From Shewanella aestuarii (GTDB lineage Bacteria; Pseudomonadota; Gammaproteobacteria; Enterobacterales; Shewanellaceae): a stretch of 64,000 nt of DNA. The notes beneath the pieces are model-generated. The model ran no database searches. It saw only the letters and a program-made list of their open reading frames with translations, and had not been told where the DNA came from. Position numbers and translations under genes: made by a program. Numbering within the stretch: position 1 is the first letter of the stretch; the number at the start of each line of letters is the position of its first letter. The stretch spans positions 124,001 to 188,000 of the forward strand of contig NZ_BMOT01000003.1 in assembly GCF_014647215.1 (NCBI RefSeq), given 5' to 3'. Shown here piece after piece: positions 30,144-38,879 of this stretch.

Positions 30144-30953
30144 ATGAAAAACGTTAAAACTTTAACTTTAATTGCTGCAGCAGTAGCTGCAATGACAACT
30201 GGTACAGTACAAGCTGAACAATTTTATGGTTTTGCTAGTGTTTCTGTAAACTACCTAGATTGGACCGATAAAGCAGAAGAACGCTCTAACGGCGGCTATG
30301 GCGGCGCTAAAGAAGATTTCGTTTATTTAGAAGTTGAAGGTGGTGCTGGTTATTCTTGGGGTGATGTATACGGTTTTATCGATTTAGAAAATCCACAAAA
30401 CATCAATACTTCAGACCGTGATTTCAGTGGTAGCCCAGTAACAGACTCGTTCCGTGTCGCTGCAAAAGGTTCTGTTGCGGTAAATATCGGTGAATCTAAC
30501 TGGAACTTCTATAACCATATCTACAGCTTAACTGTTGCTGGTGAAGGTTTCTTTGACCAAAACCTTGTAACGGGTGTTAGCTATGACATCTTTACTGATT
30601 CTGGTTTTTGGATTAAGCCTTTCTTAGGTTTACATTATGAAAACCAAACTTTCTCAGGTTCAGGTTTTAACGGTTACATGGCTGGTTGGGTACTTGGTTA
30701 CAACTTCAAGTTAGGCGGTCAGGATTTCATGGTTACTCAATGGCATGAAACTGAGTTTGCTCGTGAAGATCAGTTCCGTAGCAATGGTACTCAATATACT
30801 TTAGATTCTGTAGGACATAATGGTGCAGTTTCACTATGGTGGAATGCAACTAAAGAGTTTACTGCAGGCGTACAATACCGTTATGCTGACCAAAAATTAG
30901 GTACAGCAGCATATCACGATGGTGTTATTTTCACTGCTAAGTACAACTTCTAA
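30144..30953 (+). CDS. tsx: Nucleoside-specific outer membrane channel, Tsx/OmpK family
   Basis: Predicted beta-barrel porin for nucleosides, about 269 residues. A clear signal peptide (MKNVKTLTLIAAAVAAMT, cleavage after VQA) is followed by aromatic-rich alternating strands (FYGFASVSVNYLDW, WNFYNHIYSL) and a C-terminal strand ending in YNF, the outer-membrane assembly signal. Three in-frame ATGs occur at 30132, 30141 and 30144; I chose the last because GGGG at 30134 is then properly spaced. Location between nupC and deoCABD supports nucleoside uptake, though substrate choice is not shown by sequence. Confidence 0.85.
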   Translation: MKNVKTLTLIAAAVAAMTTGTVQAEQFYGFASVSVNYLDWTDKAEERSNGGYGGAKEDFVYLEVEGGAGYSWGDVYGFIDLENPQNINTSDRDFSGSPVTDSFRVAAKGSVAVNIGESNWNFYNHIYSLTVAGEGFFDQNLVTGVSYDIFTDSGFWIKPFLGLHYENQTFSGSGFNGYMAGWVLGYNFKLGGQDFMVTQWHETEFAREDQFRSNGTQYTLDSVGHNGAVSLWWNATKEFTAGVQYRYADQKLGTAAYHDGVIFTAKYNF

Positions 30954-30962
30954 TTGTGCTTT

Positions 30963-30984
30963 GGAGCCATGCTTGCATGGCTCC
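30963..30984 (+). terminator. Palindrome after the Tsx-like gene
   Basis: GGAGCCATGC and GCATGGCTCC are separated by only TT; the real loop must be larger. It is followed by ACTTTATTCTT, a poor T run. Probable terminator. Confidence 0.6.
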
Positions 30985-31278
30985 ACTTTATTCTTACTAA
31001 AGGGCATTCTCTAAGTTTCAATGTCTTTTGTTAAGCATAAGTAAAACGCGCTAAAATGGATTTTTCGCGGAAATTGTTAGAATAATTATTTATTTTGCCT
31101 TTTCCGGTCTTCAAGGATTCAAGTCGTGGTACTCGTTATCAGATTGAATACTTAGGTTAGTAAATCATTTCTATTTACTGGCAATATATGAAGACTCGGC
31201 CATAACTATAATCATATGCCACTTCACTTTGTTGCCCTGACAAAAATTATCTACTGATTTTATTTACGGAGAGCAAAA
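30985..31278. other. Leader region of deoC
   Basis: About 294 bases. A TATAAT at 31207-31212 with a poor -35 suggests an activated promoter for deoCABD. AT-rich stretches occur at 31075-31100. I see no clear CRP or CytR site and no gene. Confidence 0.4.
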
Positions 31279-32052
31279 ATGACTGATTTAAAAAAAGCGG
31301 CACAAATGGGTATTTCTCTAATGGACTTAACCACTTTGAATGACGATGATACCGATCAAAAAGTCATCGATCTATGCCACAAAGCCAAAACGCCTGCAGG
31401 TAATACCGCCGCGATTTGTATTTATCCTCGTTTTATTCCTATTGCACGCAAAACCTTGAATGATCTTGATTGTGAAGACATCAAAATCGCGACAGTGACT
31501 AACTTCCCACACGGTAATGACGATATTGCAATTGCCGTATTAGAAACGCGTGCAGCGGTGGCTTATGGTGCCGATGAAGTTGATGTTGTTTTTCCATATC
31601 GTGCATTAATGGCTGGTGACGAAACAGTGGGTTTTGAACTTGTTAAAGCCTGTAAAGAAGCCTGTGGCGATGAAGCCATTCTAAAAGTGATCATTGAATC
31701 TGGTGAACTAAAAGATCCAGCATTAATTCGTAAGGCTTCTGAACTATCTATTGATGCAGGTGCTGATTTCATTAAAACATCGACTGGTAAAGTGCCGGTT
31801 AATGCCACACTAGAAGCAGCCGAGATCATGTTAACAGTGATCAGTGAAAAGAATCGTAAAGTTGGTTTTAAACCGGCTGGCGGCGTTAAAGATGCTGCCA
31901 AAACGGCTGAATTTTTAGCGGTAGCAGCGAGTATTTTAGGTGAAGAATGGATTACTCCAGACACATTCCGTTTTGGTGCCTCTAGCTTGCTAAACAGTTT
32001 ATTACATACATTAGAATTAGCTGAAGCGCCTAAGCCTAATCAAGGCTACTAA
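31279..32052 (+). CDS. deoC: Deoxyribose-phosphate aldolase
   Basis: Cleaves 2-deoxyribose-5-phosphate to glyceraldehyde-3-phosphate and acetaldehyde. 257 residues. Catalytic residues: Asp102 (GADEVDVV), the Schiff-base Lys166 in DFIKTSTGK, and Lys198 in VGFKPAGGV. An ATG preceded by GGAG. First gene of the deoCABD set, followed by deoA 118 bases later. Confidence 0.97.
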   Translation: MTDLKKAAQMGISLMDLTTLNDDDTDQKVIDLCHKAKTPAGNTAAICIYPRFIPIARKTLNDLDCEDIKIATVTNFPHGNDDIAIAVLETRAAVAYGADEVDVVFPYRALMAGDETVGFELVKACKEACGDEAILKVIIESGELKDPALIRKASELSIDAGADFIKTSTGKVPVNATLEAAEIMLTVISEKNRKVGFKPAGGVKDAAKTAEFLAVAASILGEEWITPDTFRFGASSLLNSLLHTLELAEAPKPNQGY

Positions 32053-32170
32053 TTCTAATTAATGTTGTAGCTGAGGTTTATTTTCTTTTAGACAATAAGC
32101 CTCATCGCTACAGATATTTTCGGCGATCCCACTCTAGTTCACAATGGATTGCCTAGATGGAGGTTATATT

Positions 32171-33502
32171 ATGTTCCTCGCACAAGAAATTATCCGTAAA
32201 AAGCGTAATGGTGAAGCACTCTCTACTGCAGAAATTCAATTCTTTGTAAACGGCATCACTCATAACACTGTCTCAGAAGGCCAAATAGCGGCCCTCGGTA
32301 TGGCGGTGTATTTCAATGATATGAACATGGACGAGCGAATTGCACTGACATCTGCAATGCGTGATTCTGGCACTGTCCTTGATTGGCGTGGTTTGTCTTT
32401 AAACGGTCCGATTATTGATAAGCACAGTACTGGTGGTGTAGGCGATGTAATTAGCTTGATGCTTGGCCCTATGGCTGCGGCATGTGGCGGTTATGTCCCA
32501 ATGATCTCAGGCCGTGGTTTAGGTCACACTGGTGGCACTTTAGATAAGTTTGACGCCATTCCGGGTTATCAAACTGAGCCCTCTAGTGAATTATTCCGTA
32601 AAGTTGTAAAAGAAGCTGGTGTGGCTATTATTGGTCAAACTGGTGATTTAGTTCCTGCCGATAAACGTTTTTATTCAATTCGCGACAACACAGCAACGGT
32701 TGAGTCAATTTCATTAATCACAGCGTCAATTTTGTCTAAAAAGCTTGCAGCAGGCTTAGATGCTTTAGCAATGGATGTCAAAGTCGGCAGTGGTGCATTC
32801 ATGCCAACCTATGAAGCATCTGAAGAGCTTGCTAGAAGTATTACAGCTGTTGCTAATGGCGCTGGGACTAAAACTACAGCCTTATTAACTGACATGAACC
32901 AAGTACTGGCATCTTGTGCTGGTAACGCGGTTGAAGTGCGTGAAGCAATCAACTTCTTAACGGGTCAATATCGCAATCCTAGATTGTATGAAGTTACGAT
33001 GGGCTTATGTTCAGAAATGCTTATTTTAGGCGGTATTGCACAAAATGATGCTGAAGCTCGTACTAAACTAAATGCTGTATTAGATAACGGTAAAGCCGCT
33101 GAGATCTTCGGTAGAATGGTTAGTGGCCTTGGTGGGCCAAGCGATTTTGTTGAAGCATACGACAAGTATTTACCGCATGCACAAATTATTCGTCCAGTCT
33201 ACGCAAGCCAAGTCGGCTTTGCGCACAGTATGGATACGCGAGAATTAGGTTTGGCAGTGGTTACTTTGGGCGGCGGTCGCCGCAAACCAGGTGACGCATT
33301 AGATTACAGCGTAGGGTTGACACAAGTGTGTGCTCTAGGCGATGCAATTAGTGCAGATAAGCCACTTGCCATGATCCATGCTCAATCTGAGCAAGCATTT
33401 GAAGAAGCGGCAGCAGCGGTTAGAGGCGCTATCCATATTGGTGATACGCAACCTGAAAAAACACCTGAAATATACCGCTATATTCGTGCTGAAGATTTAT
33501 AG
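32171..33502 (+). CDS. deoA: Thymidine phosphorylase
   Basis: Phosphorolysis of thymidine to thymine and deoxyribose-1-phosphate. 443 residues. The family signature [18 protein letters not shown] (about residues 111-128) and the Gly-rich phosphate loop KHSTGGVGD are present. I chose the ATG at 32171 ([12 protein letters not shown]), preceded by GGAGG at about 32159; the ATG at 32144 overlaps that site. deoB follows after 9 bases. Confidence 0.96.
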   Translation: MFLAQEIIRKKRNGEALSTAEIQFFVNGITHNTVSEGQIAALGMAVYFNDMNMDERIALTSAMRDSGTVLDWRGLSLNGPIIDKHSTGGVGDVISLMLGPMAAACGGYVPMISGRGLGHTGGTLDKFDAIPGYQTEPSSELFRKVVKEAGVAIIGQTGDLVPADKRFYSIRDNTATVESISLITASILSKKLAAGLDALAMDVKVGSGAFMPTYEASEELARSITAVANGAGTKTTALLTDMNQVLASCAGNAVEVREAINFLTGQYRNPRLYEVTMGLCSEMLILGGIAQNDAEARTKLNAVLDNGKAAEIFGRMVSGLGGPSDFVEAYDKYLPHAQIIRPVYASQVGFAHSMDTRELGLAVVTLGGGRRKPGDALDYSVGLTQVCALGDAISADKPLAMIHAQSEQAFEEAAAAVRGAIHIGDTQPEKTPEIYRYIRAEDL

Positions 33503-33511
33503 GAGTTAGGT

Positions 33512-34729
33512 ATGAAACGTTCAATCATATTAATGTTAGATTCATTTGGTCTTGGTGCTGCGGCTGATGCAGACAAGTTTGGCGATGTAGGTTCAGACAC
33601 GTTTGGACATATAGCGAAAGCCTGTGCAGAAGGCTTGGCTGATGTGGGTCGCCAGGGACCATTAAAATTGCCTAACTTAGCCCGTTTAGGTTTAGGCCAT
33701 GCGGGCTTTGAATCTACCGGTCAGTTTGCAGCAGGTTTTGCTGACAATGTTGATGTTATTGGGGCTTACGGTCATGCCGAAGAATTAAGTTCTGGTAAAG
33801 ACACGCCAAGTGGTCACTGGGAAATGGCAGGTGTTCCTGTGCTTTATGAATGGGGATATTTCAGTGATTTGAAGAACTCATTTCCAAAAGAGCTAACAGA
33901 TAAAATTCTAGCCCGTGCTGGTTTGGATGGGTTTTTAGGCAATTGTCATGCATCTGGGACGACAATTTTGGAAGAAATAGGCTTAGAGCACATGAGTTCT
34001 GGTAAGCCTATTTTCTATACCTCTGCTGATTCAGTGTTCCAAATTGCCTGTCATGAAGAAACTTTCGGGTTAGAGAATTTATATCGCCTGTGTGAAATAG
34101 CCCGTGAAGAACTTGAGCCGTATAACATTGGTCGCGTTATTGCGCGTCCATTTATAGGTACTGGCCCTGCTGATTTTGCTCGCACAGGTAATCGTCATGA
34201 TTATGCGGTTCAACCGCCTGCGCCAACAGTACTAGACAAGTTAAAAGAGGCCGGTGGTGAAGTAGTAAGTATCGGTAAAATTGCTGATATTTATGCTAAT
34301 TGCGGGATTACCCAACAATATAAAGCGACAGGTCTTGAGCAACTGTTTGATGCTACCTTAGAGCAGGTTAAACGTGCCGGTGACAATACGATTGTATTTA
34401 CTAACTTTGTTGATTTTGACTCTCACTATGGGCATCGCCGCGATATCGCAGGTTATGCTAAGGCGCTTGAATATTTCGACTCACGTTTACCTGAGTTGTT
34501 AGCTATTTTATCTGAAGATGACTTTCTTTTGCTGACCGCAGATCACGGTTGTGATCCAACCTGGAAAGGCACTGAGCATACTCGCGAACACGTGCCTGTT
34601 TTAGCTTATGGCGCAGGATTAAAGGCAGGTTCATTAGGCCGTCGTAAGTCATTTGCTGACATGGGACAGTCAATTGCAAGCTATTTTAAGTTAGAACCGA
34701 TGGAATATGGTGAATCTTTTATAAACTAG
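33512..34729 (+). CDS. deoB: Phosphopentomutase
   Basis: Converts (deoxy)ribose-1-phosphate to the 5-phosphate for DeoC. 405 residues, alkaline phosphatase superfamily. Metal-binding sequences: MLDSFGLGA near the N-terminus, [12 protein letters not shown] with the phosphorylated Thr, and [19 protein letters not shown] near 340-360. AGGAG before the ATG overlaps the end of deoA, so translation is closely linked. Confidence 0.97.
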   Translation: MKRSIILMLDSFGLGAAADADKFGDVGSDTFGHIAKACAEGLADVGRQGPLKLPNLARLGLGHAGFESTGQFAAGFADNVDVIGAYGHAEELSSGKDTPSGHWEMAGVPVLYEWGYFSDLKNSFPKELTDKILARAGLDGFLGNCHASGTTILEEIGLEHMSSGKPIFYTSADSVFQIACHEETFGLENLYRLCEIAREELEPYNIGRVIARPFIGTGPADFARTGNRHDYAVQPPAPTVLDKLKEAGGEVVSIGKIADIYANCGITQQYKATGLEQLFDATLEQVKRAGDNTIVFTNFVDFDSHYGHRRDIAGYAKALEYFDSRLPELLAILSEDDFLLLTADHGCDPTWKGTEHTREHVPVLAYGAGLKAGSLGRRKSFADMGQSIASYFKLEPMEYGESFIN

Positions 34730-34831
34730 TCACATTTTCGAACGACGGTTCTATATAAAGTTTAATACGTTTGTTAAACTATCAACATTATTAAGCGGTA
34801 TCAAATAAAATAGAAACATAGGGGTTACAAC

Positions 34832-35542
34832 ATGGCTACACCACATATTAATGCCGTAGAAGGCGCGTTTGCTGAAACAGTTCTTTTTCCAGGAGATCCA
34901 TTACGTGCTAAGTATATTGCAGAAACATTTTTAGAAAATGTTGAGCAAGTTACTGACGTACGTAACATGCTTGGTTTTACTGGTACATATAAAGGTAAGC
35001 GTATTTCTGTTATGGGTTCAGGAATGGGTATTCCATCTTGTTCTATCTATGCCCACGAGTTAATTAAAGAATACGGCGTTAAAAACTTAATCCGTGTTGG
35101 TACATGTGGCGCAATTAGTACTGATGTAAAAGTACGTGACGTGATTATCGGTATGGGGGCATGTACTGACTCTCAAGCTAACCGTTTACGCTTTAAAAAC
35201 CAAGACTTTGCTGCAATTGCCGATTATAGCCTATTAAGTGCTGTTGTTGATTCAGCGAAAGCACATGGTACCAAAATTCAAGTGGGCAACGTTTTCTCTG
35301 CAGACTTGTTCTACACGCCAGATCCAGAAATGTTTGATGTTATGGAAAGAATGGGCGTGTTAGGCGTCGAAATGGAAGCTGCTGGTTTATATGGTGTTGC
35401 GCATGAATTAGGTGCGAAAGCATTATGTGTTGTCACTGTGTCTGACCATATCCGTACTGGTGAAAAAACCACTTCTGATGAGCGTCAAACCACCTTTAAC
35501 GATATGATCGTTATGACTTTAGATGCAGCATTAACACTTTAA
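34832..35542 (+). CDS. deoD: Purine nucleoside phosphorylase DeoD-type
   Basis: Phosphorolysis of purine nucleosides to base and (deoxy)ribose-1-phosphate; hexameric class. 236 residues with [23 protein letters not shown] at the N-terminus (first 12 residues diagnostic), [19 protein letters not shown] and the catalytic Asp in VSDHIRTGE. The gap of 102 bases from deoB shows no terminator, so it is probably part of the deo operon. A bidirectional terminator follows. Confidence 0.97.
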   Translation: MATPHINAVEGAFAETVLFPGDPLRAKYIAETFLENVEQVTDVRNMLGFTGTYKGKRISVMGSGMGIPSCSIYAHELIKEYGVKNLIRVGTCGAISTDVKVRDVIIGMGACTDSQANRLRFKNQDFAAIADYSLLSAVVDSAKAHGTKIQVGNVFSADLFYTPDPEMFDVMERMGVLGVEMEAAGLYGVAHELGAKALCVVTVSDHIRTGEKTTSDERQTTFNDMIVMTLDAALTL

Positions 35543-35560
35543 TGTGGTAAAAGCTTTAAT

Positions 35561-35590
35561 AAAAAATGGGCGCTAATAGCGCCCATTTTT
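35561..35590 (+). terminator. Terminator between deoD and smp (both strands)
   Basis: AAAAAATGGGCGC and GCGCCCATTTTT flank TAATA. Converging genes deoD and smp share it. Confidence 0.85.
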
Positions 35591-35595
35591 GTATG

Positions 35596-36255
35596 TTATT
35601 TTTGGGTTTCATTCTGGTCAGTGGCTTCTTGCGCTGCAAAATGCTTCTTAAACTGTTTAATCCGTGTTTTACGACGTTCAAAGTCTGCTCGTTTGAATGA
35701 TAATGCACGTGACAGCAGAAAGCCGATAAAGCAAGCTGTCACTAACATCCACTTTAATAACTCCATATTTTTTTGATGTAAATATTTGATTTCATCAAAA
35801 AAGATACTCAGATCTAAACGTACTTCAACATAACCCAAATTGTTCTCTTGCTGCATCACATTTTCAATTAATGGCGGATAACTTGCCAGTAATTGACGTA
35901 ATGCTTCTGAATCAGGTCCTAAGTCATCAGTTGTTACCGATTGAGCGAAAGCGAGTCTTACCCCTTGAGCATTATAAATATTAACCGACATGACTTTAGG
36001 GTCTGCAACCAAAGTTGAAGCTAGCCATTGCAGTTGTTCATCATTTTGCAAAAACATCGCTGGAGCGGCACCGTTTGCCGCCTGTTGGGCAAGGGTTCTC
36101 GCCATCAACTGCGTTTGTGAACTCAGCAGTTTTTGACCGTTTTTCAAGCTATTTTGCCACAGGTTGATTAGTCCAAATACTAAACCTATGGCAAGAATGA
36201 CTTGAATGATCCTGCTAATTTTTTGTCTTTTCTTTAGACCTTTAACAAAAATCAC
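35596..36255 (-). CDS. smp: SerB-associated membrane protein, Smp/YtjB (AhpA) family
   Basis: 219-residue membrane protein with TM helices at about 15-32 and 170-187, flanking a periplasmic domain of about 130 residues, and a basic cytoplasmic tail. The layout (two TM around a sensor-like domain) and the position divergent from serB match E. coli Smp (YtjB). The start is GTG at 36255. Function is unknown; the shape resembles the sensor half of a signalling protein without an output domain. Confidence 0.8.
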   Translation of the reverse strand: MIFVKGLKKRQKISRIIQVILAIGLVFGLINLWQNSLKNGQKLLSSQTQLMARTLAQQAANGAAPAMFLQNDEQLQWLASTLVADPKVMSVNIYNAQGVRLAFAQSVTTDDLGPDSEALRQLLASYPPLIENVMQQENNLGYVEVRLDLSIFFDEIKYLHQKNMELLKWMLVTACFIGFLLSRALSFKRADFERRKTRIKQFKKHFAAQEATDQNETQK

Positions 36256-36394
36256 TTTAATCCTTAGTCATTTTTCTATTTAATGAAACGCTTGCAACAG
36301 CGCCTGACTGCCATTTTTCAATGGTTTGTGGTGTGGAAATTATATTAATCTAAAAACTCATCAGTAGATAGTTGTAATCAAAGAGGTTCGACCC

Positions 36395-37432
36395 ATGCTC
36401 AATCCTAGTACAGCATCACCATCGGCAAGTGCAGTCAATAAGAATGGAGATACTATTCTAACGTGGTTGTTGTCATCCTCGAAAAACGATTATCAGCATA
36501 ATGGCTTATTATGCCAGCGTTATAACGAGTCAGACTATCATAATCAGATAGCGCCATTGTTTTGTGAACGCATTCGAGTGGTGTTTGAGCAATCTGTTCA
36601 ACAACACATCGATATCTGGTTAGCGTCATTATTGGTTAATGCGAGTTTTTCAGTACTTGCGCGGAGCAATGACTTAATTGGGATTGAAATTGCGACACAA
36701 AAGCCGCTTGATGAACTGATTGCACTATTCGAGCAAACGCTCACTCAAGAAGGATTAGCCGCAGAGTTATTAGTCATTACTGAACCATTACCATTGCTTT
36801 ATCAAAAGGGCTTGTTGGTGATGGATATGGATTCAACTGCAATTCAAATTGAATGTATTGATGAGTTAGCGGTTTTGGCTGGTGTCGGCGAAGAAGTCTC
36901 AGCCGTAACAGCCAGTGCGATGCGTGGCGAATTAGATTTTGAACAAAGCTTGCGACTACGTGTTAGCAAGTTAGCTGATGCTGATGCGGCTATTATTGAT
37001 ACCCTGTGTAAAACCTTGCCTTTGATGCCAGGTTTAACCGCTTCTTTGGAAGAACTACAAACAAATCAATGGCGAGTGGTAGTGGCTTCTGGTGGCTTTA
37101 CGCCATTCGTTAATCACCTTATGCATCAGTTGAAGCTAGATGCGGCTTTTGCTAATGAGTTAGTCATTGAAGAGGGCAAACTGACGGGACAGGTGACAGG
37201 TGAGGTTGTTGATGCGAATTACAAAGCGAATGTCATCGGCAAGTGTGCTCAAAAGTGGCAAATAGACGCGGGGCAAGTGGTAGCTATCGGAGATGGTGCA
37301 AATGATATCCCGATGATCCAAGCCGCTGATTTAGGCATTGCATTTCATGCTAAGCCGAAATTAATCGCGGCGGCAAATTTAGCGGTTAGTCAGCTAGATC
37401 TGCGTGCGTTAGTCTTTTGCTTGCAAGGGTAA
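36395..37432 (+). CDS. serB: Phosphoserine phosphatase
   Basis: Last step of serine synthesis. 345 residues, longer at the N-terminus than the E. coli enzyme (322). An N-terminal ACT-like region (about 50-130) precedes the HAD domain: motif I MDMDSTAI (Asp144 nucleophile, Asp146), motif II ASGGF, motif III GDGANDIPM. GAGG lies before the ATG. Divergent from smp; a conserved pair. Confidence 0.95.
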   Translation: MLNPSTASPSASAVNKNGDTILTWLLSSSKNDYQHNGLLCQRYNESDYHNQIAPLFCERIRVVFEQSVQQHIDIWLASLLVNASFSVLARSNDLIGIEIATQKPLDELIALFEQTLTQEGLAAELLVITEPLPLLYQKGLLVMDMDSTAIQIECIDELAVLAGVGEEVSAVTASAMRGELDFEQSLRLRVSKLADADAAIIDTLCKTLPLMPGLTASLEELQTNQWRVVVASGGFTPFVNHLMHQLKLDAAFANELVIEEGKLTGQVTGEVVDANYKANVIGKCAQKWQIDAGQVVAIGDGANDIPMIQAADLGIAFHAKPKLIAAANLAVSQLDLRALVFCLQG

Positions 37433-37500
37433 AATCTCAGGCTGGTTGTTTTCGAAAATAACTCAGGCATAAATAGTCGCTATTGGTCTCAAGTCTATCC

Positions 37501-37530
37501 TGTTTACTCCAAATTATTTTGGGGTAAACA
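37501..37530. other. 30-bp palindrome downstream of serB
   Basis: TGTTTACTCCAAA and TTTGGGGTAAACA can pair over 13 positions (one T-G) around TTAT. No T run follows, so it is not a typical terminator; it may be an operator or an mRNA-end structure. Confidence 0.7.
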
Positions 37531-37538
37531 ATACCTTT

Positions 37539-37576
37539 GTGTTCATGTGTTCATGTGTTCATGTGTTCATGTGTTC
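37539..37576 (+). repeat. 8-bp tandem repeat (GTGTTCAT)
   Basis: Four perfect copies of GTGTTCAT and a partial fifth, in noncoding DNA 251 bases before the hydrolase start. Such repeats change length easily. No promoter element is visible around it that would make length matter. Confidence 0.9.
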
Positions 37577-37826
37577 TGGTTTTTAACGCTGCAGTGGCTC
37601 TGAAACTGTACATGCTTGCCATAAGCAATAGTTGGTTTAGTGTGAGCAAGGTTGCTAGAGTGAGTTCATGTTTCTTGCAGTCATGCTTTGCTCAGGTTTG
37701 AACTAATGCAGATTTTGCCGTACTCAATTGAAATTTTATTTAGGATGTTTACTCTATTTTAGTTGATATTACTGCTAGTTATGATTAAGTTTTAGATTAA
37801 TCCTTTAAGTAATAATAGTTGCCACT

Positions 37827-38738
37827 TTGAAATCAACGACCCAAGAATCTTTATACATCCCTTATAGACAAGGGCAATTACATGTACGTTTTATTCCTGC
37901 CAAAGGAGCAAATAAACACGTTACTCCCATTTTAATGCTACACGGTGCTATGTCGAATGGACGGGTTTTTTATAGCGATTCGGGTCGTGGTTTAGGATGT
38001 TTTCTGGCTGAGCAAGGTTTTGATGTTTATGTATTAGACACAGCAGGAAGGGGCAAAAGTACGCCATTGATCGATAAGCATTATGACTTAGGTCAGGGTG
38101 AAGTGATAAGGGAGCAGCTACCTTTAGTGCAGTCTTTTATTTTGCAGCGTCAGCCTAACGCATCCAAAGTGCACTGGTGTGCCCATTCTTGGGGCGGCGT
38201 ACTGATGGCAAGTAGTTTAATCCGCTTTACAGATTTACAAGTTAGCGTGGCATCATTTTTAACTTTTGGTACCAAACGCACGATCAAAATTAAATCACTG
38301 CGTAAGTGGTTAATGGTTGATGTGTTTTGGAATCGACTCGCGCCATTGGTTGCCACTAAACAGGGCTTTTTTGATGCTTATCGTTATCGGTTTGGTATGG
38401 ATAATGAAAGCCATCAATCTCTTACTCAGTCAATCGACTGGGTAAGAGGTGAGTGGATTGACCATGATGACCATTTTAATTATGCCAAAGCAGCTCAAGA
38501 AACAACTTGGCCAATGACATGGTTTATTGCCGCTAAAAATGACACGGTTTTGGGTAACCCTTCCGATGTGCAAGATATGATGGCTGAATGCGGTTTTCAG
38601 CAGGCTGAATATACTTTACTGGCTAAAGAACAGGGTTATTTGTACGATTATGGTCATGCAGACATGTTGACTCATAAGCAAGCATGCGATGATCATTTTA
38701 TAAAAGTGAAAAACTGGTATCTGGCACAGGCCGACTAG
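37827..38738 (+). CDS. Alpha/beta hydrolase
   Basis: 303-residue soluble protein of the alpha/beta hydrolase fold. The oxyanion motif LHGAMSNG (about 38-45) and DTAGRGKS precede the nucleophile Ser121 in AHSWGG (an AxSxG rather than GxSxG elbow); Asp239 (NDTVLG) and His277 (YGHADM) complete the triad. The start is TTG at 37827; no better start is available upstream and the ribosome binding site is poor, so the start is uncertain. The substrate cannot be told. It may be related to lipases or haloalkane-type esterases. Confidence 0.75.
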   Translation: MKSTTQESLYIPYRQGQLHVRFIPAKGANKHVTPILMLHGAMSNGRVFYSDSGRGLGCFLAEQGFDVYVLDTAGRGKSTPLIDKHYDLGQGEVIREQLPLVQSFILQRQPNASKVHWCAHSWGGVLMASSLIRFTDLQVSVASFLTFGTKRTIKIKSLRKWLMVDVFWNRLAPLVATKQGFFDAYRYRFGMDNESHQSLTQSIDWVRGEWIDHDDHFNYAKAAQETTWPMTWFIAAKNDTVLGNPSDVQDMMAECGFQQAEYTLLAKEQGYLYDYGHADMLTHKQACDDHFIKVKNWYLAQAD

Positions 38739-38879
38739 CAAACCAAAGCAGTAACACCTTATTTAAATAAGAGGTTCTAATCACATTGAGTTTGGCTTAG
38801 GCATTTAAACTATGCCGTGTCTTAACAATAGGTGTGTTCGGGTAACTAGAATCAATAATGTTTATCTATTCTAAGGGCA

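Larger units (their letters stand above)
37433..37826. other. Intergenic region with palindrome and tandem repeat
   Basis: 394 bases between serB and the alpha/beta hydrolase. It contains the 30-bp palindrome (37501-37530), the 8-bp tandem repeat (37539-37576) and otherwise AT-rich sequence without a clear promoter or gene. Confidence 0.6.

Noticed and set aside
37539..37576. CRISPR-like repeat
   Set aside because: Units are 8 bp, directly adjacent and without spacers; a simple tandem repeat.
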